Of a stretch of DNA of 18,231 nucleotides, positions 1 through 8,717 are shown piece after piece. Numbering within the stretch: position 1 is the first letter of the stretch; each line of letters starts with the position of its first letter. The notes under the pieces were generated by a model. That model was given only the letters and a program-made list of their open reading frames with translations, was not told where the DNA came from and made no database searches. Source of the stretch: DATKMK01 sp035541895 (GTDB lineage: Bacteria; Desulfobacterota; Binatia; HRBIN30; JACQVA1); contig DATKMK010000024.1 of NCBI GenBank assembly GCA_035541895.1, positions 1 through 18,231 on the forward strand. The letters run 5' to 3'. Position numbers and translations under genes: made by a program.

Positions 1-1
1 A

Positions 2-343
2 GTGGATGCGATGGCGAGTTCCAACGGCTGGTCCGTCCTGTTGCGCGAGTCTCGCTGGTGCGACACCGGTCCGGAAGCCATTTACGTAGTAGACGCCGAG
101 CCCCAACAACTGAAGAAGGGCGCGGTCGAGCTCGAAGAGCAGCATCCGCTCGGCCGCCTATGGGACCTCGACGTCATCACGCCGGGCCGGCACATCCTGT
201 CGCGCAAACAGTTGGGGTTTCCCGAACGGCGTTGCCTGCTGTGCGAGCAGCGCGCGTCCGAATGCGGCCGTTCGCGGCGGCACACCGTTCCCGAGTTGCT
301 CGAAGCCATCCAGCGGATCGCCAACGACCATGATGCGCATTGA
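2..343 (+). CDS. citX: CitX, citrate lyase holo-ACP synthase (apo-citrate lyase phosphoribosyl-dephospho-CoA transferase), 5' truncated
   Basis: The frame is open from the window start to a TGA at 341-343, and about 113 residues are visible. CitX proteins are usually somewhat longer than this, so the N-terminus lies upstream. CitX transfers the 2'-(5''-triphosphoribosyl)-3'-dephospho-CoA prosthetic group onto the acyl carrier subunit (CitD) of citrate lyase in the cytoplasm. The family is recognised from HPLGRLWDLDVI (about visible residues 48-59) and the following RKQLGFPERRCLLC with a Cys-rich end (CLLCEQRASEC) and SRRH. These are CitX traits rather than those of MdcG, the malonate decarboxylase counterpart. 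It overlaps citG by 14 nt, the usual citX-citG order of citrate lyase operons. The lyase subunits citDEF are therefore expected just upstream, outside the window (inference). Confidence 0.9.
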   Translation: MDAMASSNGWSVLLRESRWCDTGPEAIYVVDAEPQQLKKGAVELEEQHPLGRLWDLDVITPGRHILSRKQLGFPERRCLLCEQRASECGRSRRHTVPELLEAIQRIANDHDAH

Positions 344-1253
344 CACCCTCGCGTCCCGGTCCACGTCGACCGGGACGACGCGGCGCGCAAACACGGCGTC
401 GCTCGTTGCCGAATACGCCGAACGGGCATTGCTGACGGAACTGATGCTGACCCCGAAGCCGGGGCTGGTCGATCAGCGCAATTGCGGCGCCCACGACGAC
501 ATGAATCTGCAGACCTTCCTCGTCAGCACGCGCGCCATTGCGGAATGGTTTCCGCGCTTCGTCGAGATCGGTCACACCCATGCAGACCTTCCCGCACGCG
601 ACTTCCTTCCCCACGTGCGCCCCGCCGGCGTGCAGTGCGAGAAGGCGATGTTTCGCGCAACTTCCGGCGTCAATACCCACAAGGGTGCGATTTTCTCACT
701 CGGTCTGTTGTGCGCCGCTGCCGGTCGTCTGCTCGCGAGGCGCATCAACGTGAACCGTGAGCAACTGTGCTGCGAAGTGGCCGGCATGTGCGTGGGCCTG
801 GTCGGGCAGGAACTCGCACGCGCACGCCACGCGGAGACCGCCGGCGAACGCATTTACAGGCGCTACGGCTTGGCGGGCGCACGCGGCGAAGCAGCCTCGG
901 GCTATGCGATCGTGCGCAACGTCGCGCTGCCGGTCTACGACCGCCTGCGACGCGACGGCGTCCGCGAAGAGACGGCGCTGCTGCAGGTGCTCTTGCATCT
1001 GCTCGCGATCAACGGCGACACCAATGTCGTCTCACGCGGCGGTCTTGCCGGCCTCGATTATGTGCGCGCTCGGGCCACGATCCTTCTGCTCGAGGGCGGC
1101 GCTCTTTCGCCCGACGGCATAGAACAGATCGAAGCATTCGACGATGCATTGATCGAGCGGCATCTCAGCCCGGGCGGCAGTGCAGATCTGTTGGGGGTCA
1201 CCTGGTTCCTGGCGCAGTTCCCCGAGACGTCTGAAGGTACGGAGGCACGATGA
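330..1253 (+). CDS. citG: CitG, triphosphoribosyl-dephospho-CoA synthase
   Basis: Full-length gene of 307 residues. CitG makes the precursor of the citrate lyase prosthetic group from ATP and dephospho-CoA, which CitX then attaches. Supporting motifs are TPKPGLVD at residues 41-48, the NCGAHDDMN segment just after it, GVNTHKGAIF at 113-122, and NGDTNVVSRGG in the C-terminal third; all are typical of the CitG/MdcB family. The first ATG (330) and a second ATG (333) are adjacent, and either could be used. The start lies inside the end of citX, so the pair is translationally coupled. The first 25 or so residues are Ser/Thr/Arg-rich and look unconserved, so a later start is possible. The stop overlaps the next gene as ATGA (1250-1253). 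MdcB of malonate decarboxylase is the only close alternative; the CitX partner argues for citrate lyase. Confidence 0.93.
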   Translation: MMRIDTLASRSTSTGTTRRANTASLVAEYAERALLTELMLTPKPGLVDQRNCGAHDDMNLQTFLVSTRAIAEWFPRFVEIGHTHADLPARDFLPHVRPAGVQCEKAMFRATSGVNTHKGAIFSLGLLCAAAGRLLARRINVNREQLCCEVAGMCVGLVGQELARARHAETAGERIYRRYGLAGARGEAASGYAIVRNVALPVYDRLRRDGVREETALLQVLLHLLAINGDTNVVSRGGLAGLDYVRARATILLLEGGALSPDGIEQIEAFDDALIERHLSPGGSADLLGVTWFLAQFPETSEGTEAR

Positions 1254-1990
1254 CTTCCAGGACACAACGCGCAAGCCCTGCGCACCACACGCTCTATCAG
1301 GTCTCGACCGCGACGGCGCTCGTCGAAGGCGTTTACGAAGGCGCTGTTCGCGTTGGCTCGCTGCTCGAGCACGGCGACCTCGGCCTGGGCACGTTCGAGC
1401 ATCTCGACGGCGAGATGGCGATCGTCGATGGCCATTGCTTTCAGGTGCGCTCGGACGGTTCCGTTCGCGAGTGCGACGACGCGGTACTGAGCCCGTTTGC
1501 GGTGGTGACACGCTTTGCACCGGAGGAGACGGTCGCGTTGCAACACTGCACGGATCTGAGCGGTCTGACTGCGCGATTCGATGCACTGCGGCCTACCGAC
1601 AACTTCTTCTTTGCGTTGCGGGTGGACGGGCATTTCGACTACGTCCGCACGCGCGCCATGTGCCGCACCGAAGAAGGCGTGCCCTTGGTTCGCGCGGCCG
1701 CAGTGCAGCCCGAGTTCGAGTTTCACGATGTCTCCGGGACGCTGGTCGGCTTCTGGTCACCCGATTACGCAAGGACGCTCAACGTGCCGGGCTATCACCT
1801 GCACTTCGTATCGGACGACCGCAAGAGCGGCGGCCATCTCCTGCAATGTCGCGCCGACGATCTGCGTCTGCAGATTCAGCGCGAAGGGGACTACCGCGTC
1901 GTGTTGCCGGAGACCGAAGACTTCCTCAAGGCCGACCTCCACGACGATCCGAGTGCGGATCTCGCGCAAGCAGAAGGAGCCAAAAAGTGA
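1250..1990 (+). CDS. alsD (budA): Alpha-acetolactate decarboxylase
   Basis: A 246-residue protein, close to the usual family length. It converts (S)-2-acetolactate to (R)-acetoin plus CO2 in the cytoplasm. GTFEHLDGEMAIVDG at residues 47-61 carries the conserved acidic motif. GYHLHFVSDDRKSGGHLL (181-198) supplies three histidines, H183, H185 and H196. Their spacing (+2, +11) equals that of the zinc ligands known in the Bacillus brevis enzyme. A Glu near the C-terminus (E242) is at about the place of the catalytic C-terminal Glu; this alignment was done by eye. The ATG overlaps the citG stop (ATGA), and the stop overlaps the acetolactate synthase start (GTGA), so synthase and decarboxylase should be made together with the citrate lyase maturation enzymes. 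Confidence 0.95.
   Translation: MTSRTQRASPAHHTLYQVSTATALVEGVYEGAVRVGSLLEHGDLGLGTFEHLDGEMAIVDGHCFQVRSDGSVRECDDAVLSPFAVVTRFAPEETVALQHCTDLSGLTARFDALRPTDNFFFALRVDGHFDYVRTRAMCRTEEGVPLVRAAAVQPEFEFHDVSGTLVGFWSPDYARTLNVPGYHLHFVSDDRKSGGHLLQCRADDLRLQIQREGDYRVVLPETEDFLKADLHDDPSADLAQAEGAKK
1974..1979 (+). promoter_or_regulatory. Ribosome binding site deciding the GTG start of acetolactate synthase
   Basis: AAGGAG lies seven bases before the GTG at 1987, inside the last codons of the decarboxylase gene. The frame of the synthase is open far upstream (to about 1180), so this site and the TPP-enzyme homology beginning near residue 12 are what fix the start. Confidence 0.7.
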
Positions 1991-3663
1991 GTACACGTAC
2001 GACCGACTCGGATGGACAAACGGGCGCCGGCCTGCTGGTGAAGAGTCTCGAAGCGCAAGGCGTCGAGTACGTGTTCGGCATTCCCGGCGCGAAGATCGAT
2101 AAGGTATTCGACACGCTGCTCGATTCGCGCATCAAGACGGTTGTCTGCCGCCACGAACAGAACGCCGCGTTCATCGCCGGCGGAATCGGGCGCATGACCG
2201 GCAAGGCGGGCGTCGCGTTGGTCACGTCCGGGCCGGGCTGCTCCAATCTGGTCACGGGGCTCGCAACAGCCAACTCCGAGGGCGATCCGGTGGTCGCGAT
2301 CGGCGGCGCGGTGCCGCTCGCAAATCGCCTGAAGTCGATCCACCAGAGCATGGATACGGTGAATCTGTTCCGGCCGATCACCAAGTTCAGCGCAGAGATC
2401 GACGCACGCTCGTCCGTGTCCGAGGTCATTGCCAACGCATTCCGCGCCGCCGAGTCGGGGCGGCCGGGTGCCGCATTCATCAGCGTGCCGCAGGACATCA
2501 TGACGGGCGCCGCGGACGGCGACGTGCTGACCCCGGTCTGTCCGGAGCGACGTGGCCCCGCCGCCGCCGATGCGGTCGCCGCAGCCGCTATGCTGATCAA
2601 CCACGCCAAGCGGCCCATTCTGCTGATCGGCCTGCTCGCGAGTCAGCCGCGCGCCGCGGAAGCGGTCGGCGCGCTCCTCGCCAAGACGAGGCTGCCGGTG
2701 GTTTGCACGTATCAGGGTGCCGGCGTCGTGCCGCGCGAGTGTTTCGACTGCTTTGCGGGCCGCGTCGGCCTGTTCCACAACCAGGCGGCCGACAGACTGC
2801 TGGATGCGGCGGATCTGGTCGTGGCCGTTGGTTACAACCCGGTCGAGTACGAACCCGCGCTCTGGAACAAAGCGCGCAAGCGCGACTTAGTCCATATCGA
2901 TGTGGTCGCTGCCGACATCGACAACGACTATCGGCCGCAGGTCGAGCTCACGGGCGACGTTGCCGCCTCTCTTTGCGCGCTCGGCGCCGCGGTGCAGCGG
3001 CAACCGGCGTCGGCAGACGCGGAACTGCTCAACGAAATCGTTCGCGAACGCGCGCAGTTCGCCAGCCATGCGGCGGCGATGAACGGTATGCCGATTCACC
3101 CGATGCGCCTCGTGCACGAGCTGCAGCAGGTGCTGAGCGACGACATGACGCTCTGTCTCGACATGGGATCGTTTCACATCTGGCTCGCGCGCTATCTCTA
3201 CAGCTTCCGCGCTCGACAGGTGCTGATCAGTAACGGCCAGCAGACCCTCGGGGTCGGCCTGCCGTGGGCGATTGCCGCGTGTCTGGTGCGTCCGCGCGAC
3301 AAAGTCATTTCGATCTCCGGTGACGGCGGTTTCCTGTTTTCCGCGACCGAGCTCGAGACGGCGGTGCGGCTCAAATGCAATCTGGTGCACCTGGTGTGGA
3401 TCGACGGCGCGTACGACATGGTGCGCTTCCAGGAGATGGCGAAGTACGGCCGCGCTTCGGGCGTCGAATTCGGTCCCGTCGACGTCGTCCCCTTTGCAGA
3501 GTCGTTTGGCGCGCGCGGGTTCGTGATCGACTCGCCCGATCAGATCGCTCCGACGCTGAAACGTGCGCTCGCGATGCAGGGACCGGTGGTCGTCGGTATT
3601 CCGGTCGACTATCGAGACAACCACCGGCTGATGGAGATGGTCCATCCCGGCGTGCTGAACTAA
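1987..3663 (+). CDS. alsS (budB): Catabolic acetolactate synthase (TPP-dependent)
   Basis: From the GTG start this is a 558-residue protein, the usual size of catabolic AlsS/BudB. It joins two pyruvates into 2-acetolactate with loss of CO2. The N-terminal TPP domain has GIPGAKIDKVFD (31-42) and CRHEQNAAF with the catalytic Glu at residue 57. The C-terminal TPP domain has GDGGFLFSATELETAV starting at 445, followed by WIDGAYDMVRFQEMAKYGR and GVEFGPVD. PVDYRDN near the end is also typical of the Klebsiella-type enzyme. No regulatory small subunit gene follows, which fits the catabolic rather than the branched-chain biosynthetic form. The GTG overlaps the TGA of the decarboxylase. Pairing with alsD points to acetoin formation, a way to dispose of pyruvate without acid production. 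Confidence 0.94.
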   Translation: MSTRTTDSDGQTGAGLLVKSLEAQGVEYVFGIPGAKIDKVFDTLLDSRIKTVVCRHEQNAAFIAGGIGRMTGKAGVALVTSGPGCSNLVTGLATANSEGDPVVAIGGAVPLANRLKSIHQSMDTVNLFRPITKFSAEIDARSSVSEVIANAFRAAESGRPGAAFISVPQDIMTGAADGDVLTPVCPERRGPAAADAVAAAAMLINHAKRPILLIGLLASQPRAAEAVGALLAKTRLPVVCTYQGAGVVPRECFDCFAGRVGLFHNQAADRLLDAADLVVAVGYNPVEYEPALWNKARKRDLVHIDVVAADIDNDYRPQVELTGDVAASLCALGAAVQRQPASADAELLNEIVRERAQFASHAAAMNGMPIHPMRLVHELQQVLSDDMTLCLDMGSFHIWLARYLYSFRARQVLISNGQQTLGVGLPWAIAACLVRPRDKVISISGDGGFLFSATELETAVRLKCNLVHLVWIDGAYDMVRFQEMAKYGRASGVEFGPVDVVPFAESFGARGFVIDSPDQIAPTLKRALAMQGPVVVGIPVDYRDNHRLMEMVHPGVLN

Positions 3664-3693
3664 CTCACATCGCAGCCAACTCTGGAGAGCGAT

Positions 3694-5112
<1,419 letters not shown>

Positions 5113-5329
5113 CCTCACACCCCTCAGCGATCCTGTCACGCAGTTCGTCTTGGCACGTGACGCGATGGCGGCCGTGGTCGATCCGGACATCTGCGCGTGA
5201 CAACTGAAACGTTCGCACCCGTTTCGTGAAACTACCCCGACACGCCACACGATTTTCATGTCTCCATGCGAGCGGCTCGACGGAACCGCATGCAAAACGT
5301 CACGAAACCACGGCACGTTGGAGAACGAC
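5113..5329 (+). other. fumC-maeA intergenic gap with GTTTC/GAAAC half-sites
   Basis: This gap is 217 bases long and holds no convincing gene. Between 5206 and 5232 there are three related half-sites: GAAACG at 5206-5211, CGTTTC at 5220-5225 and GAAAC at 5228-5232. The first two form an inverted repeat with an 8-nt loop. The last two form an imperfect palindrome, GTTTC-GT-GAAAC. The arrangement could be an operator or a weak RNA hairpin; no clear -35/-10 pair was seen. It may mark an internal control point that separates fumC from the maeA-transporter block. Confidence 0.3.
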
Positions 5330-6979
5330 ATGCAACAACAGACGAGCAAAGCCCCGCCGATTCACACCCCGCAAGGTGAAGATCTGCTGAACGATCCTAT
5401 CCACAACAAAGGTACGGCCTTCAGCGCGGCAGAGCGCAAGAAGTACGGCCTCGAAGGTCTGCTGCCGCACGCGGTGCAACCCATTGAGCGGCAGGTCGAG
5501 CGCGTCCTCACGCACCTCGACGCGAAAACGAGCGACCTCGAACGCTACATCTACCTGATCGGCCTCAACGACCAGAACGAGACGTTGTTCTACCGAACCG
5601 TCATGTCGGACCCGGCGCGTTTCATACCGATCCTGTACGACCCGACGGTTGCCGATGCGTGCTTGAGCTTCGGCCACATCTATCGCCGCCCGCGCGGCAT
5701 GTACATCACTCGCGAGATGAAGGGCCGCATTGCCGAGGTGCTGCGCAACTGGCCGCGGCGCGACGTGCGTTTCGTCTGCGTATCGACCGGCGGGCGCATT
5801 CTTGGTCTCGGCGACATCGGCGCAAACGGCATGGGTATTCCGATCGGCAAACTGCAGCTGTACACCGCCTGCGCCGCGGTGCCTCCGGACGTGATGCTGC
5901 CGGTCCTGCTCGACATCGGCACGACCAATGCCGCGCTGCGCGCCGACCCGCTGTATCTCGGGGTTCGCGAAGCGCCGCCGTCCGAGAAAGAACTCGACGA
6001 ACTGACTGACGAGTTCATCGAGGCGGTGCAGCAGGTCTTTCCGGGTTGCTGCATCCACTTCGAAGACTGGAAAGGCACCGACGCGATCCGCATGCTGAAG
6101 CGCTATCGCGACAAGGTGTTGTGCTACAACGACGATATCCAGGGCACGGCAAGCATCGTGATCGCCGGGCTGACCACGGCGCTGCAGATCGTCAACGCAC
6201 CGCTTTCACAACAGCGCATCGTATTTCTCGGCGCCGGCTCGGCGGGAATCGGCATCGCCAACATGGTCGTCTCGGCGATGCAGCTGCAAGGGCTATCGCA
6301 GCAGGATGCGCGCGCCCGGATCACGATGCTCGACGTGAACGGCTTGCTCGAGCCGTCGCGCACCGACCTCACCGAAGATCAAAAGGTGTACGCGCACAAG
6401 GCGCCGCCGTCGAAGGATCTCGTCGAGGTGCTCGAGGCAGCCAAGCCAACGGTTCTGATCGGAGTGAGCACTCGAGGCGGCGCATTCACGCAGCGCGTGG
6501 TCGAGACGATGAGCCGGCTCAACGAGCGGCCCATCATTTTTGCGCTGTCGAATCCGACCCATAAGGCGGAGTGCACCGCGGAGCAGGCCTACACCTGGTC
6601 GAAGGGCAAAGCCCTCTTTGCCGCCGGGGTGCAGTTCCCGGATGTAGAACTGAACGGCCAGACCTTCTATCCGGGGCAGGCGAACAACTTCTACATCTAC
6701 CCGGCGATCGGCCTTGCGGCGTATGTGGCGCGGCCGCGGCGGATCACCGATGAATGCTTCATCGCCGCGGCGCGGGCGACAGCCGATCAAGTCGGGCCGG
6801 AACTGCGTGCGCGTGGCCGGCTGTATCCAAGCCAGTCGAACATCCTCGAGACGGAAGTGACAACCGCGTCGCGCGTCGCCGAATCGATGTTCGATCAGGG
6901 GCTCGCGCAGGTCGACCGCCCGCGTGATATCCGCAGCTGGGTCGAGGCTCAGCTCTACGACCCGCAGTACCGCGGCTGA
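5330..6979 (+). CDS. maeA: NAD-dependent malic enzyme (large, SfcA/MaeA type)
   Basis: A 549-residue protein of the large bacterial/eukaryotic malic enzyme type. It decarboxylates L-malate oxidatively to pyruvate and CO2, and known NAD malic enzymes of this class also decarboxylate oxaloacetate. Visible motifs are the YDPTV segment with the catalytic Tyr at residue 103, IYRRPRGMYIT (117-127), GLGDIGANGMGIPIGKL with Lys 174, the metal site CYNDDIQGTA (265-274), and the Rossmann motif FLGAGSAGIGIAN (299-311). The ATG at 5330 is preceded by GGAG at 5320-5323 with a 6-nt spacer. An upstream in-frame ATG at 5258 has no such site and adds unconserved residues. Coming after citrate lyase and acetoin genes, it can supply pyruvate from malate or, like CitM of lactic acid bacteria, from oxaloacetate (inference). 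Confidence 0.94.
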   Translation: MQQQTSKAPPIHTPQGEDLLNDPIHNKGTAFSAAERKKYGLEGLLPHAVQPIERQVERVLTHLDAKTSDLERYIYLIGLNDQNETLFYRTVMSDPARFIPILYDPTVADACLSFGHIYRRPRGMYITREMKGRIAEVLRNWPRRDVRFVCVSTGGRILGLGDIGANGMGIPIGKLQLYTACAAVPPDVMLPVLLDIGTTNAALRADPLYLGVREAPPSEKELDELTDEFIEAVQQVFPGCCIHFEDWKGTDAIRMLKRYRDKVLCYNDDIQGTASIVIAGLTTALQIVNAPLSQQRIVFLGAGSAGIGIANMVVSAMQLQGLSQQDARARITMLDVNGLLEPSRTDLTEDQKVYAHKAPPSKDLVEVLEAAKPTVLIGVSTRGGAFTQRVVETMSRLNERPIIFALSNPTHKAECTAEQAYTWSKGKALFAAGVQFPDVELNGQTFYPGQANNFYIYPAIGLAAYVARPRRITDECFIAAARATADQVGPELRARGRLYPSQSNILETEVTTASRVAESMFDQGLAQVDRPRDIRSWVEAQLYDPQYRG

Positions 6980-7006
6980 TTCAGCGAAGTAACTCCACCG
7001 TTCGAG

Positions 7007-7030
7007 GTCCGCCGCCGCGAGGCGTCGGAC
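7007..7030 (+). other. Stem-loop with GCGA tetraloop directly before the first AspT-type gene
   Basis: Two 10-base arms (7007-7016 and 7021-7030) pair with a single C/T mismatch around a GCGA loop at 7017-7020, a GNRA-type tetraloop. The base of the stem is one base from the GCGGAG ribosome binding site (7032-7037) of the gene starting at 7044. No T-run follows, so it is not a classical terminator. It may stabilise or process the mRNA or influence initiation; these roles are inferred. Confidence 0.55.
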
Positions 7031-7043
7031 TGCGGAGATCGCC

Positions 7044-8717
7044 ATGTTCATCATCGAGACTCTACGTCACAACCCCGAAGTCGCTCTCTTCCTCACGCTC
7101 GCGCTCGGTTTCTGGTTTGGTAAGTACAAGATCGGTTCCTTCGGTCTCGGCGTCGTAACCACCACCCTGATCGCGGGGCTCTTGGTCGGACAGTTCAACA
7201 TCACGATCGCCCCGGTCGTGCAGAACACCTTCTTCATGATGTTTCTGTTCGCGGTCGGCTACAGCGTCGGCCCGCAGTTCTTCCGCGCGCTGAAAAAGGA
7301 GGGTCTGCCGCAGGTGGCGTTCGCATTGATCGTCTGTGCGTCGGGGTTCGCGACTGCATACGTCGTTGCGCGCATGCTCGGATACGACCCCGGCCTCACG
7401 GCCGGGCTGCTCGCCGGCGGATACACCAATTCGGGAACGCTCGGTGTCGCGAGCGCGAACATGAGCCAGCTGGGTCTCGATCCCGAACGGACGAAGGAGA
7501 TGGCAAGCCTCGCGGCGATTGCATACGCCGTGACGTACCCGTTCGGCACAGCCGGTGCCGCATGGTTCCTTTCGTCGCTCGCGCCGAAACTGCTTGGCGT
7601 CGATCTTGCCTCGGCCTGCAAAGAGTACGAGGCGCAGATGGGAAGTCGCGACGACGCCGGCGAGTCGGCGTACCGGCCACTGAGCACGCGTGTCTATCGG
7701 CTCGAGAACCAGAGCTTCGTCGGCAAGATGCCGCGGGAATTGGACGGCGCCTTGGCAGGCGCGTTCATCACGCGTCATCGTGAAGCCGGGAAGATCTTCG
7801 AGCCGGACGCGGACGCACCCATCCAACGAGGCGCCATGCTCGCCATCTCCGGATCGCCCGAGGTTCTGTTGGAGATCGAAGCAAACGTCGGCCCGGAGGT
7901 GAACGACGCCGAACTTCTACGAGTTCCCGTCGAGCAGCTCGATATCGTCGTCAGGAAGAAGGAAGCAGCGAACCGAACGGTTGCAGCGCTGGAAGCCGAC
8001 GAACTCGCGCGTTACGGGCGGCCTGTCTTCCTCGTTCGTTTGACGCGCGCCGGACACAACGTCGCGGTCACTGCCGACCTCGAGATCCGTCGCTGGGATC
8101 TGCTGACGGTCCGGGGCGCACGTAGCGATGTCGAGAGCCTCGCCAAGTCACTGGGTTATGCCGACCGCGCCACATCACAGTCCGACATTGCCTTCATGGC
8201 CGCCGGCATCGTCATCGGCAGCTTGATCGGTGCGCTGACCCTCCACGTCGGCAACATTCCGCTCAGCCTCAGCACCAGCGTCGGAACGCTGCTTGCGGGC
8301 CTGGTGTTCGGCTATCTGCGCTCCACCTATCGCACGTTCGGGCGCATTCCCGATCCCGCGCTGTGGATCTTCAACAACGTCGGCCTGAACGGCTTCATCG
8401 CCGTCGTGGGGCTGAACGCGGCCTCCGGCCTGGTCGCCGGTCTCGAGGCGCACGGGATCAGCCTGTTCCTCGCCGGCATCGTCGTTTCGCTCGTGCCGCT
8501 CGTCGTGGGCGTCTACGCGGGCAAGTATGTCTTCAAATTCAACGCCGGCATTCTGCTCGGTGCCTGCGCCGGTGCTCGCACGACGACCGCCGCGCTGGGC
8601 GCGCTGCAGGAGGTGTCGAAGAGCACCGTTCCCGTGATCGGCTACACGGTGCCCTATGCCGTTGGCCGTATCGTGCTTGCCTTGTGCGGCGTAGCCATCC
8701 TGTTGGTCATGCAGTGA
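7044..8717 (+). CDS. AspT-type antiporter, copy 1 (aspartate:alanine exchanger family)
   Basis: A 557-residue inner-membrane protein with the full layout of the AAEx family (AspT, succinate exporter SucE1, AlpT). A hydrophobic half spans about residues 10-180. Two soluble TrkA-C-like domains follow at about 215-290 and 295-372, then a second hydrophobic half at about 383-557. The family glycine-rich signature GGYTNSGT is at 125-132. The equivalent in the second half is GARTTTAAL at 510-518, where copy 2 has GARTFTPAL. Characterised relatives exchange aspartate for alanine or export succinate. Here no aspartate decarboxylase is nearby, so the substrate is more likely a C4-dicarboxylate, pyruvate or citrate product (inference). 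It starts 64 bases after maeA behind GGAG, and its stop overlaps the next gene as GTGA. Confidence 0.88.
   Translation: MFIIETLRHNPEVALFLTLALGFWFGKYKIGSFGLGVVTTTLIAGLLVGQFNITIAPVVQNTFFMMFLFAVGYSVGPQFFRALKKEGLPQVAFALIVCASGFATAYVVARMLGYDPGLTAGLLAGGYTNSGTLGVASANMSQLGLDPERTKEMASLAAIAYAVTYPFGTAGAAWFLSSLAPKLLGVDLASACKEYEAQMGSRDDAGESAYRPLSTRVYRLENQSFVGKMPRELDGALAGAFITRHREAGKIFEPDADAPIQRGAMLAISGSPEVLLEIEANVGPEVNDAELLRVPVEQLDIVVRKKEAANRTVAALEADELARYGRPVFLVRLTRAGHNVAVTADLEIRRWDLLTVRGARSDVESLAKSLGYADRATSQSDIAFMAAGIVIGSLIGALTLHVGNIPLSLSTSVGTLLAGLVFGYLRSTYRTFGRIPDPALWIFNNVGLNGFIAVVGLNAASGLVAGLEAHGISLFLAGIVVSLVPLVVGVYAGKYVFKFNAGILLGACAGARTTTAALGALQEVSKSTVPVIGYTVPYAVGRIVLALCGVAILLVMQ

Noticed and set aside
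1180..1986. Upstream extension of the acetolactate synthase frame
   Set aside because: The frame is open but overlaps alsD fully, encodes Arg-rich sequence without family similarity, and the GTG at 1987 has a good ribosome binding site and the right protein length.
5258..5329. Earlier ATG for the malic enzyme
   Set aside because: It has no ribosome binding site and adds residues unlike the family; ATG 5330 has GGAG at proper spacing.
8363..8713. Long N-terminal extension of the DUF1275 protein
   Set aside because: It overlaps the conserved end of carrier 1, and the translation is Arg-rich shadow sequence; family similarity begins after GTG 8714.
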